Counted from the stretch's first letter, positions 1 to 8,871 are shown. The stretch: DNA of 19,278 nucleotides from JBBRMY01 sp038230595 (GCA_038230595.1 JBBRMY010000036.1:1-19278); one strand, 5' to 3'. Notes: a model not told the origin generated them from the sequence alone. Numbers and translations: made by a program.

Positions 1-402
1 AATGCTTATAACCTGAACACGGGAAGGCTGGAGTTTTATAAAGGGAATTATGAAAAAGCGCTTGAGCTACTTAATAAAATTAAGAATGTAAAGCATGTGC
101 ATTATAAAACAGAAATAAAAATATTAACTTTAATGATCTATTACGAAGAGGGCAAAAGCCATGAAGCAGTTACTGTAATAGATAATTACAGGCATTTTTT
201 AACCAACGATGCCCTTATTCCCCAGATAAGAAAGATCCGAAACAATAATTTTATAAAATTTGTAAACGAGCTGATAAAGATAAAAGAAGAGCTTTCTGAA
301 AAAGCAATTTATGATCTTCAGTATGATATTAAGAACACTCCAAACACCTATGAAAAAGAATGGCTGCTTTTAAAAACCGAACAATTACTAAAAAGTATTT
401 AA
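1..402 (+). CDS. C-terminal part of a helical-repeat protein, unknown function (5' end outside window)
   Basis: The frame is open from base 1 to a TAA at 400-402, so this is the last 133 residues of a longer protein. The GTG at 97 is internal and is not a likely start. The visible part is charged and alpha-helical, with a TPR-like stretch near its beginning (GRLEFYKGNYEKALELL). It aligns by eye along its whole length with the C terminus of the next gene: NYRHFLTNDALIPQIRK matches SFRHFLKNDKIIPEVRK, and EKEWLLLKTEQLL matches NKEWVVEKATQLL. The two genes are therefore tandem paralogues separated by 12 bp and probably cotranscribed. TPR-like folds usually mediate protein-protein contacts, but no partner or process can be named here. 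I do not recognise a characterised family. Confidence 0.8.
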   Translation, partial: NAYNLNTGRLEFYKGNYEKALELLNKIKNVKHVHYKTEIKILTLMIYYEEGKSHEAVTVIDNYRHFLTNDALIPQIRKIRNNNFIKFVNELIKIKEELSEKAIYDLQYDIKNTPNTYEKEWLLLKTEQLLKSI

Positions 403-414
403 TAAAATCACATA

Positions 415-1938
415 ATGTATTCCAGTAACCTGTTAGAAATATTTAAAACACTTTCGGCAAAAGAAATGAAGGAGTTTGAGGAATTTGTTAATTCTCCTTA
501 TTACAATAAGAATAAGAATGTTGTTTCTCTGTTTAGTCTCATCAAGACAGAATATCCTGAATTCAACAAAGGAAATCTTACAAAAGAAAAGATCTTTAAA
601 AAAATATACCCGGGTGCTGAATATAATGACGGCACTATGCGTCTTTTAATGTTCTATCTGCAGGAAACTGCCGAAAAATATTTAGCAGTTAAGAACTATG
701 AAGCAAATTTGTATACGCCTCATCTCCACAGACTTGCTGAATTAAACAACAGGGCACTTCATAAGATCTTTGAAAAGGATCACAAGACTGCAGTAAAAAC
801 ACTTTCTGAGATCAAGGTGAGAAATTATGATTACTATCATGGTAAATTTATGATAGGTTATGAGAATCTATCCCATATATTTTCCATGAATTTTGACAGA
901 GATGAAAAGTTTGTCGGAAAAATAAATGCTGCTAAATTATTTCAGGATCTGACAACCTCATACCTGATAAGAATATTCAAATATTATTTATTACACCTGA
1001 ATATCAGAACCAAATTTAATGTTGAGCATGAATTTAAAGTGTTTGATGAGCTGATACTCAGACATAAAACAGAAGACTTTGAAGAAATTCCCTTGGTAAA
1101 TCTTTTTTATTATAGCCTGATGATGATCATAAAGCCAGATGAAGAAGAATTTTTTTATAAGGCTAAAAAGCTGTTATTTGAAAATGAAGGTTTCCTCTCC
1201 GTTGATGACACAGCAGAATTTTATATAAATCTGGAGAATTACTGCAAGCGGAGATTTAAGATCGGGTTAGATAATTTTAAAGATGAAATTTTTGAGATCT
1301 ATACTGTAGAATTGAAAAAAAAAGCTTATGTAATGAATGGATTTATGCCGGAGCTTTTTTACAAAAGTGTGGCTGATATCGGACTCCAGCTTAAGAAGTT
1401 TGAATGGACAAAGAACTTTCTTGAAACGTATAAGAGTGAGCTTCAGGAGCAATTCAGGGAAAACACTTATTTGCATTTCATGGGGTTATATGAATTTTCT
1501 ATGGATAATTTTGAAAAATCTCTTGAATTAATATCAAAAGTAAAATTTGATGAGATCTATCAAAAACTTGATATTAAATGCCTTCTGAATGCGATCTATT
1601 ATGAACTAAAAATAGATTCATCTCTTGAATCCGGTATAGACTCATTCAGACATTTTTTAAAAAATGATAAGATCATTCCCGAAGTCCGTAAATTAACTTT
1701 TTCAATGTTCAATAAAAACATTGCAAAATTATTAAAGCTAAGAAATAAGCCCGATCTTGAAGAGACCGAGCTTTTTCTTGATAATATCAGATCAGGCAAT
1801 TATTATAATAAAGAATGGGTAGTTGAAAAAGCTACTCAACTCTTAGATAATTTTCCAAAAGGAAAATCTCAAAATAAATCTCAAGCAAAAATTAAGGATG
1901 AGAATTTTGCTTTCCAAAGCTCGAAGAAAAAGAAGTAA
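415..1938 (+). CDS. Helical-repeat protein, unknown function (paralogue of upstream gene)
   Basis: This is a 507-residue protein with an ATG start 12 bp after the preceding stop. It has no signal peptide or membrane segment, so it is probably cytoplasmic. It is rich in Lys, Glu, Phe, Tyr and Leu and appears helical throughout. The N terminus carries a distinctive block, KEFEEFVNSPYYNKNKNVVS. I associate this block with uncharacterised proteins of Bacteroidota and related phyla, without a known function. The C-terminal third has TPR-like pairs (GLYEFSMDNFEKSLELISKV) and matches the preceding partial gene. The last 25 residues are low-complexity and Lys/Gln/Ser-rich, and their codons overlap the end of the convergent large gene at 1892-1938. 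It was chosen as a real gene because the frame is long, has no competitor on either strand over most of its length, and has a paralogue next to it. Confidence 0.85.
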   Translation: MYSSNLLEIFKTLSAKEMKEFEEFVNSPYYNKNKNVVSLFSLIKTEYPEFNKGNLTKEKIFKKIYPGAEYNDGTMRLLMFYLQETAEKYLAVKNYEANLYTPHLHRLAELNNRALHKIFEKDHKTAVKTLSEIKVRNYDYYHGKFMIGYENLSHIFSMNFDRDEKFVGKINAAKLFQDLTTSYLIRIFKYYLLHLNIRTKFNVEHEFKVFDELILRHKTEDFEEIPLVNLFYYSLMMIIKPDEEEFFYKAKKLLFENEGFLSVDDTAEFYINLENYCKRRFKIGLDNFKDEIFEIYTVELKKKAYVMNGFMPELFYKSVADIGLQLKKFEWTKNFLETYKSELQEQFRENTYLHFMGLYEFSMDNFEKSLELISKVKFDEIYQKLDIKCLLNAIYYELKIDSSLESGIDSFRHFLKNDKIIPEVRKLTFSMFNKNIAKLLKLRNKPDLEETELFLDNIRSGNYYNKEWVVEKATQLLDNFPKGKSQNKSQAKIKDENFAFQSSKKKK

Positions 1939-4900
1939 AATCATTTCCGTTCACTACATTATCACCATTCAGATCGGAATTTAAATAACCGGTTTGTCCG
2001 AACTGCTGGGAGAAAACTGTAAAATCATTTCCATTAACAAATCCATCCTGATTCAGGTCACCGCTTATAATGCAGTATTTACCATTGACCAGTATCGTAC
2101 TGCTGCCATAAGACTGTGACTGTGATGATGTAAAGTCATATGACATTCCCGTACCAGAAGTATAAGGTTCTCCCCCAGCCTTTGTCCATGTTTCAAAAGC
2201 ATTCCTGTATTTTAAAGAAATATAATATGTACCGGAGGGGGTAGAATTAAAATTTGCAGTCCCTGTAAATGTAATTGTATCAATTAAAATCTTAGAGGAA
2301 TCTAGTATCGTATATGGTGATGCTGAGCTTCTTAAATAAACCGTCATTGTATCAGATCTGTTGAGGGTGTTTGTCCCTGAATTATATAATGCATTTACGA
2401 TGGCTTTTATACTTATTGAAGATGATAATGGATTTATTCCTGCAGTCCAGTAAGAGAATGCATTTATACCATTATATGAAATATTATTGTTAGCAGTATC
2501 TCTTGATCCTCCGATCTGTGACCAGTTTGTTCCTGAGTTTGTTGACCTATACAAATTCAATAAATTTTCATTCAAGCCGTTAAGCTCATAATTGTCATAA
2601 TGAAATGTAAGTGCAGCATTCAGACCTGAATTATTAGAAGGTGAAATGCTGTAATACCGGAGAGTTGTGCCTGAACCATTTATTGTGTAAGATGAAAAGC
2701 CTCGTGATACTGTTGTACTCCCTAAATTTGCTGATGAAGTTATTGTAGCTCCCAAGCCTCCAACATTTATATTTGATGGTGAGTTTAAAGTCTTTGTAGC
2801 TGTGATAGAACCTGTGGAACCTCTTACAGTTGCTCCTGGTGATTCTACCAGATAACCTGTAGTGCCTAATGATACAGTATTATTAATAACATTCAGAAAA
2901 CCTGAGATTATTTTTAAAGTATCGTTTACAGTTACAGTACCTGAAGGAAAAGATGTACCTGCAGCATTATTAATGAATAAATTTTTATAAATAATATTTG
3001 AATTGGATATTACCTGTGCACTGGTTCCATTGTATTCAACCGTACTGTTGTTTGTATTAAATGTTCCGTTATTAAAAATAGTTGTACCGGTTCCATTTAC
3101 CAATGCTTTAAACCCATTCAGATTAAAAATTGAACCGGAATTTAAAGTAATGTTTTTAAACTGAACATTGGTACCTAAGGAAACATTACATCCGTTTAAG
3201 AAAGTACACGTGGTATTAAATGAGCCGGACCCTGAAATGGTAGTGATGGAATCAAACTGCATGTTCGTCACAGTTACCGTACCATTATTTAAAAAATTAA
3301 GACTGTTAACTATGAAGGTTCCATTGCCTGTCAGTGAACTGTTTGCCGTCAGTGCCATTGTACCATAAGAAATAAACGTTCCGTTATTTTCGCTTAATAC
3401 TGCATTAGCTGATATATTGATAGTTCCATAGTTCGTTCCATTTGTAACATTTATTCCGCCGGAGTTAATATTAAAAACAGAATTATTTGTAAATGCACCT
3501 ACAATTGAATTAAAAATATTTGCTGTCTTATTGATCGTTCCATTGTTTATTAATGAACATGTAATGCTGTGACCAACTGTAGCATTAATATTGAAAATAT
3601 TATTGTTTATAAAAGTACCCGAGCCGGAGATACCACTTTGAGTCCAGTTTATTGTTCCATTATTAATTAATGTCCCTGTTACCTGAACACCGTTTAAATT
3701 AATTGTTCCCGTTGCTCCGTTTTTAACTACAACAACACTTGGTGAATTTATCGAGTTGTTAGTCCAGTTTAAAGCTGAACTGATAAAAATACTATCAGAA
3801 CCACCAACGGCACCGCCAAGATCAACCTGAGTAAAAGTATATGATCTTCCGGTGTTGAAATTTATTACACCGCCTGCGGTAATAGATAGATTGTTTCCGA
3901 TCGAGCTTATGAGAAGACCGGCAGGAAAGTTAAGAGTACCTCCGGATGAGCTAAGCGACCCAAGGTTAGTCAAAGTCATAGTTGAATTATAATTTACAGT
4001 TCCGCTTAAAGCATTAGTACTTCCTGAAACATTATATACAGAACTTCCTCCAAAATTTACTGTTGCAGTACTGAATATTATTGAACCGGCGCCGGCAATG
4101 GTTCCGTTCAGATTTTCAACTACTGCTCCTGAATTCTGGCTTATATTCAAGGTACAAGAAGCTGAAACATTGAACGTCCCGCTGCTGGTAAATGTCCCGA
4201 TTGATGGAGTTATAGTAAGTGTTCCGGAAGTAATATTTATTACGCCGGAGTTATTAAGTCCTCCGAGTAAATTAGGCTGCGTATTCGTACCTTTATTTAT
4301 TGTACCGTTATTGTTGATTAGCGGACTGCAGCTATATCCAAACGAAGTAGAAATATTTAAAATATTATTATTATTAATAATTCCTGAACCGCTGATGCTG
4401 GTTGAAACCCAGTTTATTGTTCCGGCATTGTTAAAAGTTTTTGATATCTGTACACCATTTCCATTTATATCAACTGTGGATCCTGTTAATATATTGAACG
4501 GACCATTACCGGATATTACACCTCCTGAAAGGGTCATACTTCCATTGAGAACCAAAGTATCACTTCCGGTGATTGTGCTGTTACATGTGATCGATGTAAA
4601 TTGAAATTTCTGTCCTGAATTAAAATTGATCGTTCCACCTCCTGTTACAGAAAGACCGTTTCCTATAGCAGAAACAATCAGCCCCGGTTGTAGATTTATT
4701 GTTCCGCCTGCACAACCAAAATTACCAATATTAGTAAGTGTCATGCCTGAATTAAAAGTAACATTTCCTGTATTTGCGGAAGTGCTCCCTGACAAGTTAT
4801 ATATTGAGCCCGACAAAAAATTTACGTTTGAAGTGCTGCCTATGAATCCACCTGCCCCTGAAATATTTGCTGTTATATTAAATGTTGCATTTGAAGTGTT

Positions 4901-6478
4901 ACCAAGCTGAAAGGTTGTTCCTGCTGATAGATTAAAATTCCCGGCAAGAGAATATATTCCTGATGAAGTTGATATCATAAAAGTACCTGCTGTTACATTT
5001 ATCACTGCACCAATATTATTTGTAAAGCTTCCCAGGAACTGACTGACTACATTTGAAGATTTACTGATCGTACCGGAATTTATCATCCCCATATAACAGC
5101 TATTAGCACTTGCAGTCATATTGATCACAGAATTATTTGTAATAGTACCTGCTCCAAAGAATGTTCCGTTTGTCCAGCTAAAGGTTCCGTTATTTATAAA
5201 ATTTTTATCTACTGTAGGAGAATTGTTATTCACGACACATATTCCTCCTACTTTCAAAGTCACAGCTCCTGTTCCTGTTAAAGTTGCTGTTGAAAGCAAT
5301 AGAGTGTCACTAACAGAAATACTGTCAGATCCTGCTATATATGCGCCGGACAAAAATACTTTTTGAAAATTAAAAGTATTTCCGCTGTTTAAATTAATAG
5401 TTCCTCCTCCTGATATATTTAAAGTTGTCCCGTATCCTCCTACAGTCAGTCCGGACGGAAGTGTAATGGTTCCTCCTGTGGATGCAATGAAGCCTATATT
5501 TGTCAATGTCATACCGGCGGTAAAGTTCATATTGCCTGTGCTTAAAGCAGTTGTTGTGCCAGTAATATTATAAACACATGAAGCAGAGAAATTTGTAGTT
5601 GTAGAGTAGGAGCTGACATTTCCGCCACCGGAAATATTGGCATTAACTGTAAATGTCGCAAAGGAATTTTGTCCGAATTGCAATGTACTGCCTGAAGATA
5701 TTGCAGCAGTTCCGCCAAATGCCGGTGAACCGGATGCTTGCCCTAAGGTAATGTTTCCGGATAAAATTGTAACACTGCCGGAATTCAGAAAATTACCGAA
5801 GAATATGTTTTGGTTATTTGAATTTTTAGTGAATGTTGAATAATTGTTAAACGTTAAGTTGAATGATCCGCCGAATGCTGTCTGATTATTGAATAAGCTG
5901 TTATTATTAAATGTGCCGTTACCATTTATACTTCCATTTGTCCAGTTGAAGGTGCCATTGTTGTTAACTACTCTGTCAATTGTTATTGTGTTAGTGGCAA
6001 CATTTACTGTGCTGCCTGACGTAATATTCAGGGCACCTGTTCCGGAGACTGTTCCATTTTGCAAGTCGGCAATTGAACCGGGAGCTAAATAAATATTTCC
6101 GGCTCCGTTAATTGTTCCTACAAGGGTCAGATCATTTCCTGCACCATTGGCAATGTAAAGCGAGTCCCCTGCGTTTATGGTAAGAAACCCCTGAACTATT
6201 AACTGATCTACCTGTATGTTAACATTTAAAGTTACATTGTTTCCATTGGGAATAGTAATAATTCCATCAGAGCTCGTAGGAGGAATAGCTCCAACCCATG
6301 TAGTGCCGTTATATTTTTGCCACGAAACCAGATCCCAGGTGCCGCTTCCGTTTGACCTGTAATCGCCTATTGTCTGGGCAAAAGTTGTTTGATAGATCAA
6401 AACAAAGAAAATTATTGTCAGAAAAATCAATATTAATTTCTTAGCTGCAAATTTTAATAAGAGTTTACAAATATTCAT
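1892..6478 (-). CDS. Large exported Gly/Asn/Ser/Thr-rich repeat protein with dockerin-like C terminus
   Basis: This is a 1528-residue protein. The N terminus has a signal peptide: basic residues, then a hydrophobic run (LILIFLTIIFFVLIY) and a likely cleavage after TTFA (about residue 34). Residues 40-130 resemble the opening of bacterial beta-helix surface proteins (GTWDLVSWQKYNG, ITIPNGNNVTLN). Residues about 145-1008 are short beta-strand repeats arranged in a 255-256-residue super-repeat, suggesting a long beta-helix. Residues about 1260-1346 look like a beta-sandwich. Residues about 1347-1471 form a second domain with GTYYISLKYRN and ETWTKAGGEP. Residues 1474-1486 (DLNQDGFVNGNDF) and 1502-1514 (DLNGDNVVNGNDF) are two calcium-loop repeats of dockerin type. 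No T9SS C-terminal sorting domain of the usual kind is visible, so its route to the surface is unclear. The start is an ATG with AGGA about 5 nt upstream. The role is probably cell-surface adhesion or structure, which is inference only. Confidence 0.88.
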   Translation of the reverse strand: MNICKLLLKFAAKKLILIFLTIIFFVLIYQTTFAQTIGDYRSNGSGTWDLVSWQKYNGTTWVGAIPPTSSDGIITIPNGNNVTLNVNIQVDQLIVQGFLTINAGDSLYIANGAGNDLTLVGTINGAGNIYLAPGSIADLQNGTVSGTGALNITSGSTVNVATNTITIDRVVNNNGTFNWTNGSINGNGTFNNNSLFNNQTAFGGSFNLTFNNYSTFTKNSNNQNIFFGNFLNSGSVTILSGNITLGQASGSPAFGGTAAISSGSTLQFGQNSFATFTVNANISGGGNVSSYSTTTNFSASCVYNITGTTTALSTGNMNFTAGMTLTNIGFIASTGGTITLPSGLTVGGYGTTLNISGGGTINLNSGNTFNFQKVFLSGAYIAGSDSISVSDTLLLSTATLTGTGAVTLKVGGICVVNNNSPTVDKNFINNGTFSWTNGTFFGAGTITNNSVINMTASANSCYMGMINSGTISKSSNVVSQFLGSFTNNIGAVINVTAGTFMISTSSGIYSLAGNFNLSAGTTFQLGNTSNATFNITANISGAGGFIGSTSNVNFLSGSIYNLSGSTSANTGNVTFNSGMTLTNIGNFGCAGGTINLQPGLIVSAIGNGLSVTGGGTINFNSGQKFQFTSITCNSTITGSDTLVLNGSMTLSGGVISGNGPFNILTGSTVDINGNGVQISKTFNNAGTINWVSTSISGSGIINNNNILNISTSFGYSCSPLINNNGTINKGTNTQPNLLGGLNNSGVINITSGTLTITPSIGTFTSSGTFNVSASCTLNISQNSGAVVENLNGTIAGAGSIIFSTATVNFGGSSVYNVSGSTNALSGTVNYNSTMTLTNLGSLSSSGGTLNFPAGLLISSIGNNLSITAGGVINFNTGRSYTFTQVDLGGAVGGSDSIFISSALNWTNNSINSPSVVVVKNGATGTINLNGVQVTGTLINNGTINWTQSGISGSGTFINNNIFNINATVGHSITCSLINNGTINKTANIFNSIVGAFTNNSVFNINSGGINVTNGTNYGTINISANAVLSENNGTFISYGTMALTANSSLTGNGTFIVNSLNFLNNGTVTVTNMQFDSITTISGSGSFNTTCTFLNGCNVSLGTNVQFKNITLNSGSIFNLNGFKALVNGTGTTIFNNGTFNTNNSTVEYNGTSAQVISNSNIIYKNLFINNAAGTSFPSGTVTVNDTLKIISGFLNVINNTVSLGTTGYLVESPGATVRGSTGSITATKTLNSPSNINVGGLGATITSSANLGSTTVSRGFSSYTINGSGTTLRYYSISPSNNSGLNAALTFHYDNYELNGLNENLLNLYRSTNSGTNWSQIGGSRDTANNNISYNGINAFSYWTAGINPLSSSISIKAIVNALYNSGTNTLNRSDTMTVYLRSSASPYTILDSSKILIDTITFTGTANFNSTPSGTYYISLKYRNAFETWTKAGGEPYTSGTGMSYDFTSSQSQSYGSSTILVNGKYCIISGDLNQDGFVNGNDFTVFSQQFGQTGYLNSDLNGDNVVNGNDFTSFSSSFGKQNSHP
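3455..6046 (-). repeat. Internal tandem super-repeat, period 765-768 bp (three full copies and one partial)
   Basis: Two independent landmarks recur in frame inside the large exported protein. The first is the Trp of the NGTFNWTNG-like motif, at residues 179, 435, 690 and 945 (spacings 256, 255, 255). The second is MTLTN followed by a TGGTI/GGTL block, at residues 323, 579 and 834 (spacings 256, 255). The copies have diverged in sequence but have kept almost exact length. Approximate units are 5279-6046, 4514-5278 and 3749-4513, with a fourth that breaks off near 3455. The boundaries are approximate because the unit start is arbitrary. Confidence 0.8.
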
Positions 6479-6505
6479 TTACGATCCTATGATTTTTAAT
6501 TGAAA

Positions 6506-6537
6506 TAAAAATATCCTAAAACCGTTGTGAAAACAAA
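6506..6537 (-). promoter_or_regulatory. Candidate Bacteroidota-type promoter for the large exported protein
   Basis: On the minus strand, TTTG (complement of 6534-6537) lies 20 nt upstream of TATTTTTA (complement of 6506-6513). This is one mismatch from the Bacteroidota -7 consensus TAnnTTTG. The implied start of transcription is about 20 nt before the ATG at 6478. The rest of the 255-bp gap (6479-6733) holds only a short 6-bp hairpin (GCACTT/AAGTGC near 6680-6698) and no gene. In AT-rich DNA such matches are common by chance. Confidence 0.3.
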
Positions 6538-6733
6538 GAAAGTTTTTTAAAATTGTTTTGTATAACGAACACCGGTTATCAGGAAACCTATCCATTTCAA
6601 TCTATAATCAATGAATTCACTCCTATTATGTTTTTATTTTGATCGTTCGGAAAGATATTTGAAATTGTTTTCAGGGAGGTGCACTTTATAAAGAAGTGCT
6701 GCTGGAAAGATTTAAAAAAAGCGGAGTTTTTAG

Positions 6734-8167
6734 TTAATGAGCTGTATCGTGTTCAAATATTAGATTATTAATTACTTCATCCCAGAATTCAAACCACTCA
6801 TTTCTTTGGGAGTCTGAAATGAAATTATCTTTACAAGATATTGTCAGCATTGTATATGCATCATCTTTATTTAACTCGTAAGCAAAGAGATCCGGCATGG
6901 CTTCAATATCACTCAAATAATTAACTGATAAAAGTTTTTCAGTAATTAATTCAGAAACGATACCTTTGCCTGTAAATGATTTATTATTAAATTTACCTTT
7001 ATATATTAATTCATCACCTTCCGAAAGTTCAGAAGACTGACTTGTTACCGTTAATATATTATTTTTTGTTTTTAGGGCTTTGAGGGAATTCCAGATCACT
7101 CCTATATCTTCACTAAGACGATACGAACGTATTACATCACGTTCTATTACATTTTCAGCCGGATAATCATTTTGTAATTCTTTTATTCGTTTAAAAACAG
7201 ACTCATTTACAAATGAATCAGCATAGTTAATTCTTATCTGACGTAAAAATTTTGGTAGAAAGTAATATAGAAGTCTTTTCTCAGAATGAATGAGCTCACC
7301 GCTTGCTTCCTCATCATATGTCTGAAAAAATTTCTGATCAATATGTAGACCTGCACCTGCTGCCTTTTTAAGCATCCAGTTTAAAGTTATATCACTTAAA
7401 GAAGTATTCTCATATCCTCCCCCTATATTTGAATGTGCTCCGGAAAACCAGCGCTGCTCAAGAACCTGATGGAAATCCCTTACTGTTGGATTATAACTTT
7501 TTTCCCAGAGAGTCGGCACAAAGCTTTTTCTTTTTTCATCTATTGCAACAGCATGATATGCATATTCAACTATACTGCTTAAAGTGGTATCATAAAAAGT
7601 TAAATGGTTTTTATTCCAGTATTTAAAAATGCTGATCGGTATCCCAAGTGCTCCAACTGTATCCCACACACCTATAAATTTAATTGATGATACTTCGCAG
7701 GAATTGCTTTTTCTGAACATTACTGCTTCATTACTGTCCGGGCTGACTGATTTATCCCTGTACAGATCATATGCATCTTCATACAAGTCCAGATCTTCTT
7801 TTTTTATTATTCCGCATTTTCTTATAAGCCCAGCAAGACTTCTGGCAGTGTATGCTCCTCTGCTGAACCCGAACAAATAAATCTCGTCACCATCTTCATA
7901 GTTCCAGCAAATGAATTTATAGATGTCCTTAATATTCTCGTCGATTCCTCTGCCTGTAATTCCATCTATTATTCTTGTTAAGAAATTTCCTGATGTTCCT
8001 ACTCCTTCATCATAAAATTTTATCTGAGTTATTACATCCTTCTTTCCATTTACAGGATCAATCTTTTCTTCATCCTTTTTTATATAATTGAATAATTTCT
8101 GTACATTGGTTTCCCGCGCATTCGGCTTATTCCACGTTCCATCACTGCATGTTATTATTCTTTTCAA
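6734..8167 (-). CDS. DUF2235-family alpha/beta hydrolase (Tle1-like)
   Basis: The protein has 477 residues from a TTG at 8165-8167. The N-terminal strand LKRIITCSDGTWNKPN matches the usual opening of DUF2235 proteins, which typically begin with KR-I-CDGTWN. The nucleophile elbow is GFSRG (Ser102). The motif WDTVG (Asp169) and the block WFSGAHSNIGGGY (His245) complete a plausible Ser-Asp-His triad, as in Tle1-type phospholipases. A longer frame begins at a GTG at 8221, but that codon lies inside a terminator hairpin and would add a non-family 18-residue segment, so I prefer the TTG. No good Shine-Dalgarno is visible for it. A TATAAT sequence (complement of 8183-8188) lies just upstream. Residues after about 320 are not recognisable. 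No type VI secretion genes, VgrG or immunity gene are nearby, so an effector role is not supported. The substrate is unknown, and lipid or ester hydrolysis is inference from the family. Confidence 0.85.
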   Translation of the reverse strand: MKRIITCSDGTWNKPNARETNVQKLFNYIKKDEEKIDPVNGKKDVITQIKFYDEGVGTSGNFLTRIIDGITGRGIDENIKDIYKFICWNYEDGDEIYLFGFSRGAYTARSLAGLIRKCGIIKKEDLDLYEDAYDLYRDKSVSPDSNEAVMFRKSNSCEVSSIKFIGVWDTVGALGIPISIFKYWNKNHLTFYDTTLSSIVEYAYHAVAIDEKRKSFVPTLWEKSYNPTVRDFHQVLEQRWFSGAHSNIGGGYENTSLSDITLNWMLKKAAGAGLHIDQKFFQTYDEEASGELIHSEKRLLYYFLPKFLRQIRINYADSFVNESVFKRIKELQNDYPAENVIERDVIRSYRLSEDIGVIWNSLKALKTKNNILTVTSQSSELSEGDELIYKGKFNNKSFTGKGIVSELITEKLLSVNYLSDIEAMPDLFAYELNKDDAYTMLTISCKDNFISDSQRNEWFEFWDEVINNLIFEHDTAH

Positions 8168-8200
8168 ATATGAGGTGTGAAGATTATAAAGTAATATAAT

Positions 8201-8236
8201 AAAAATAACCTGATAAGTCACAACTCATCAGGTTAT
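8201..8236 (-). terminator. Rho-independent terminator after the pyrimidine cluster's last gene
   Basis: A perfect 10-bp stem (8205-8214 paired with 8227-8236, arms ATAACCTGAT/ATCAGGTTAT) has a 12-nt loop that can form a further AGT/ACT pairing. On the minus strand it is followed by a T-rich run (TTATTTTTATT). It lies 32 bp after the stop of the gene at 8269-8871, so it probably ends the long minus-strand transcript and makes the DUF2235 gene a separate unit. Confidence 0.7.
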
Positions 8237-8268
8237 CATAGCAAATCAGGTCAAATATTTTTAAAAAA

Positions 8269-8871
8269 TTATCTTTGGTTCTCTCTTATTACTCTGAGCA
8301 TTTCATCTCTTTTAGTATCGGGATCAAGTTCGCTGAAATTATAAATTTTATATTTTGGTATTTGCTTTCCAATAAAAAAACCGGTAATTCCTCCGGCTAA
8401 TGTTGCACCGCCAAATGCAATATAAGCAGGAGTCGTTCTATTATCTGAAATGAAATTAGAAAGTGCCGCGCCGACACCTGCACCGATAAGCGCACCTCCG
8501 ATAGTACCCCACATGCTGTAGCTACCTGTTTTAAAGCTTACATCACCGATTTCTTTAAGGTTATAATATTCATACTTAGCCCCTTCCTGTATCTGTAGCG
8601 TATCCCCATACATCTTATTGAGGATCACATCCTTCAGCAGGTAAATATTTTCAGAGTTTATTTTAAGACCTGCTCTTTGAAGTATTTTAAGGTCGCACTT
8701 TGCAGACGGACCAAGATCAAATCTGTTCCCTGCAGCAACTACATCTGTATTTTTATTATTAAGCCAGGATCTTGTAAATGAATTATCTTTCTTGCTTTGT
8801 GAATATGAAATATTTGTTAAAAGAATTAAAAAAACTGACACTGCAACGATCACTCTAAAATATACTCTCAT
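8269..8871 (-). CDS. Exported glycine-zipper protein, unknown function
   Basis: This is a 200-residue protein with an ATG start 34 bp after the preA stop. Residues 1-25 form a signal peptide (VIVAVSVFLILLTNISYSQS), with likely cleavage before QS. Residues 26-115 are polar and match no family I know. Two glycine-rich hydrophobic segments follow, at 122-141 (GTIGGALIGAGVGAALSNFI) and 151-171 (FGGATLAGGITGFFIGKQ). These have the small-residue spacing of glycine zippers, as found in some envelope and lipoprotein-like proteins. No lipobox cysteine is present. It is the last gene before the terminator at 8201-8236 and may simply share the transcript. A link to pyrimidine breakdown is not evident. 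Confidence 0.8.
   Translation of the reverse strand: MRVYFRVIVAVSVFLILLTNISYSQSKKDNSFTRSWLNNKNTDVVAAGNRFDLGPSAKCDLKILQRAGLKINSENIYLLKDVILNKMYGDTLQIQEGAKYEYYNLKEIGDVSFKTGSYSMWGTIGGALIGAGVGAALSNFISDNRTTPAYIAFGGATLAGGITGFFIGKQIPKYKIYNFSELDPDTKRDEMLRVIRENQR

Noticed and set aside
97..402. A separate 101-residue gene starting at GTG 97
   Set aside because: The same frame is open back to base 1 and that extension also aligns with the neighbouring paralogue, so the GTG is internal.
4098..4604. A 168-codon plus-strand frame, with several shorter ones, opposite the large exported protein
   Set aside because: They lie antisense to a repeat-rich gene and encode Pro/Val/Leu-rich sequence that mirrors the Gly/Asn/Thr-rich codons on the other strand. 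No plausible domains are seen.
6680..6698. GCACTT/AAGTGC hairpin downstream of the DUF2235 gene, considered as its terminator
   Set aside because: The stem is only 6 bp and no T-run follows it on the minus strand.
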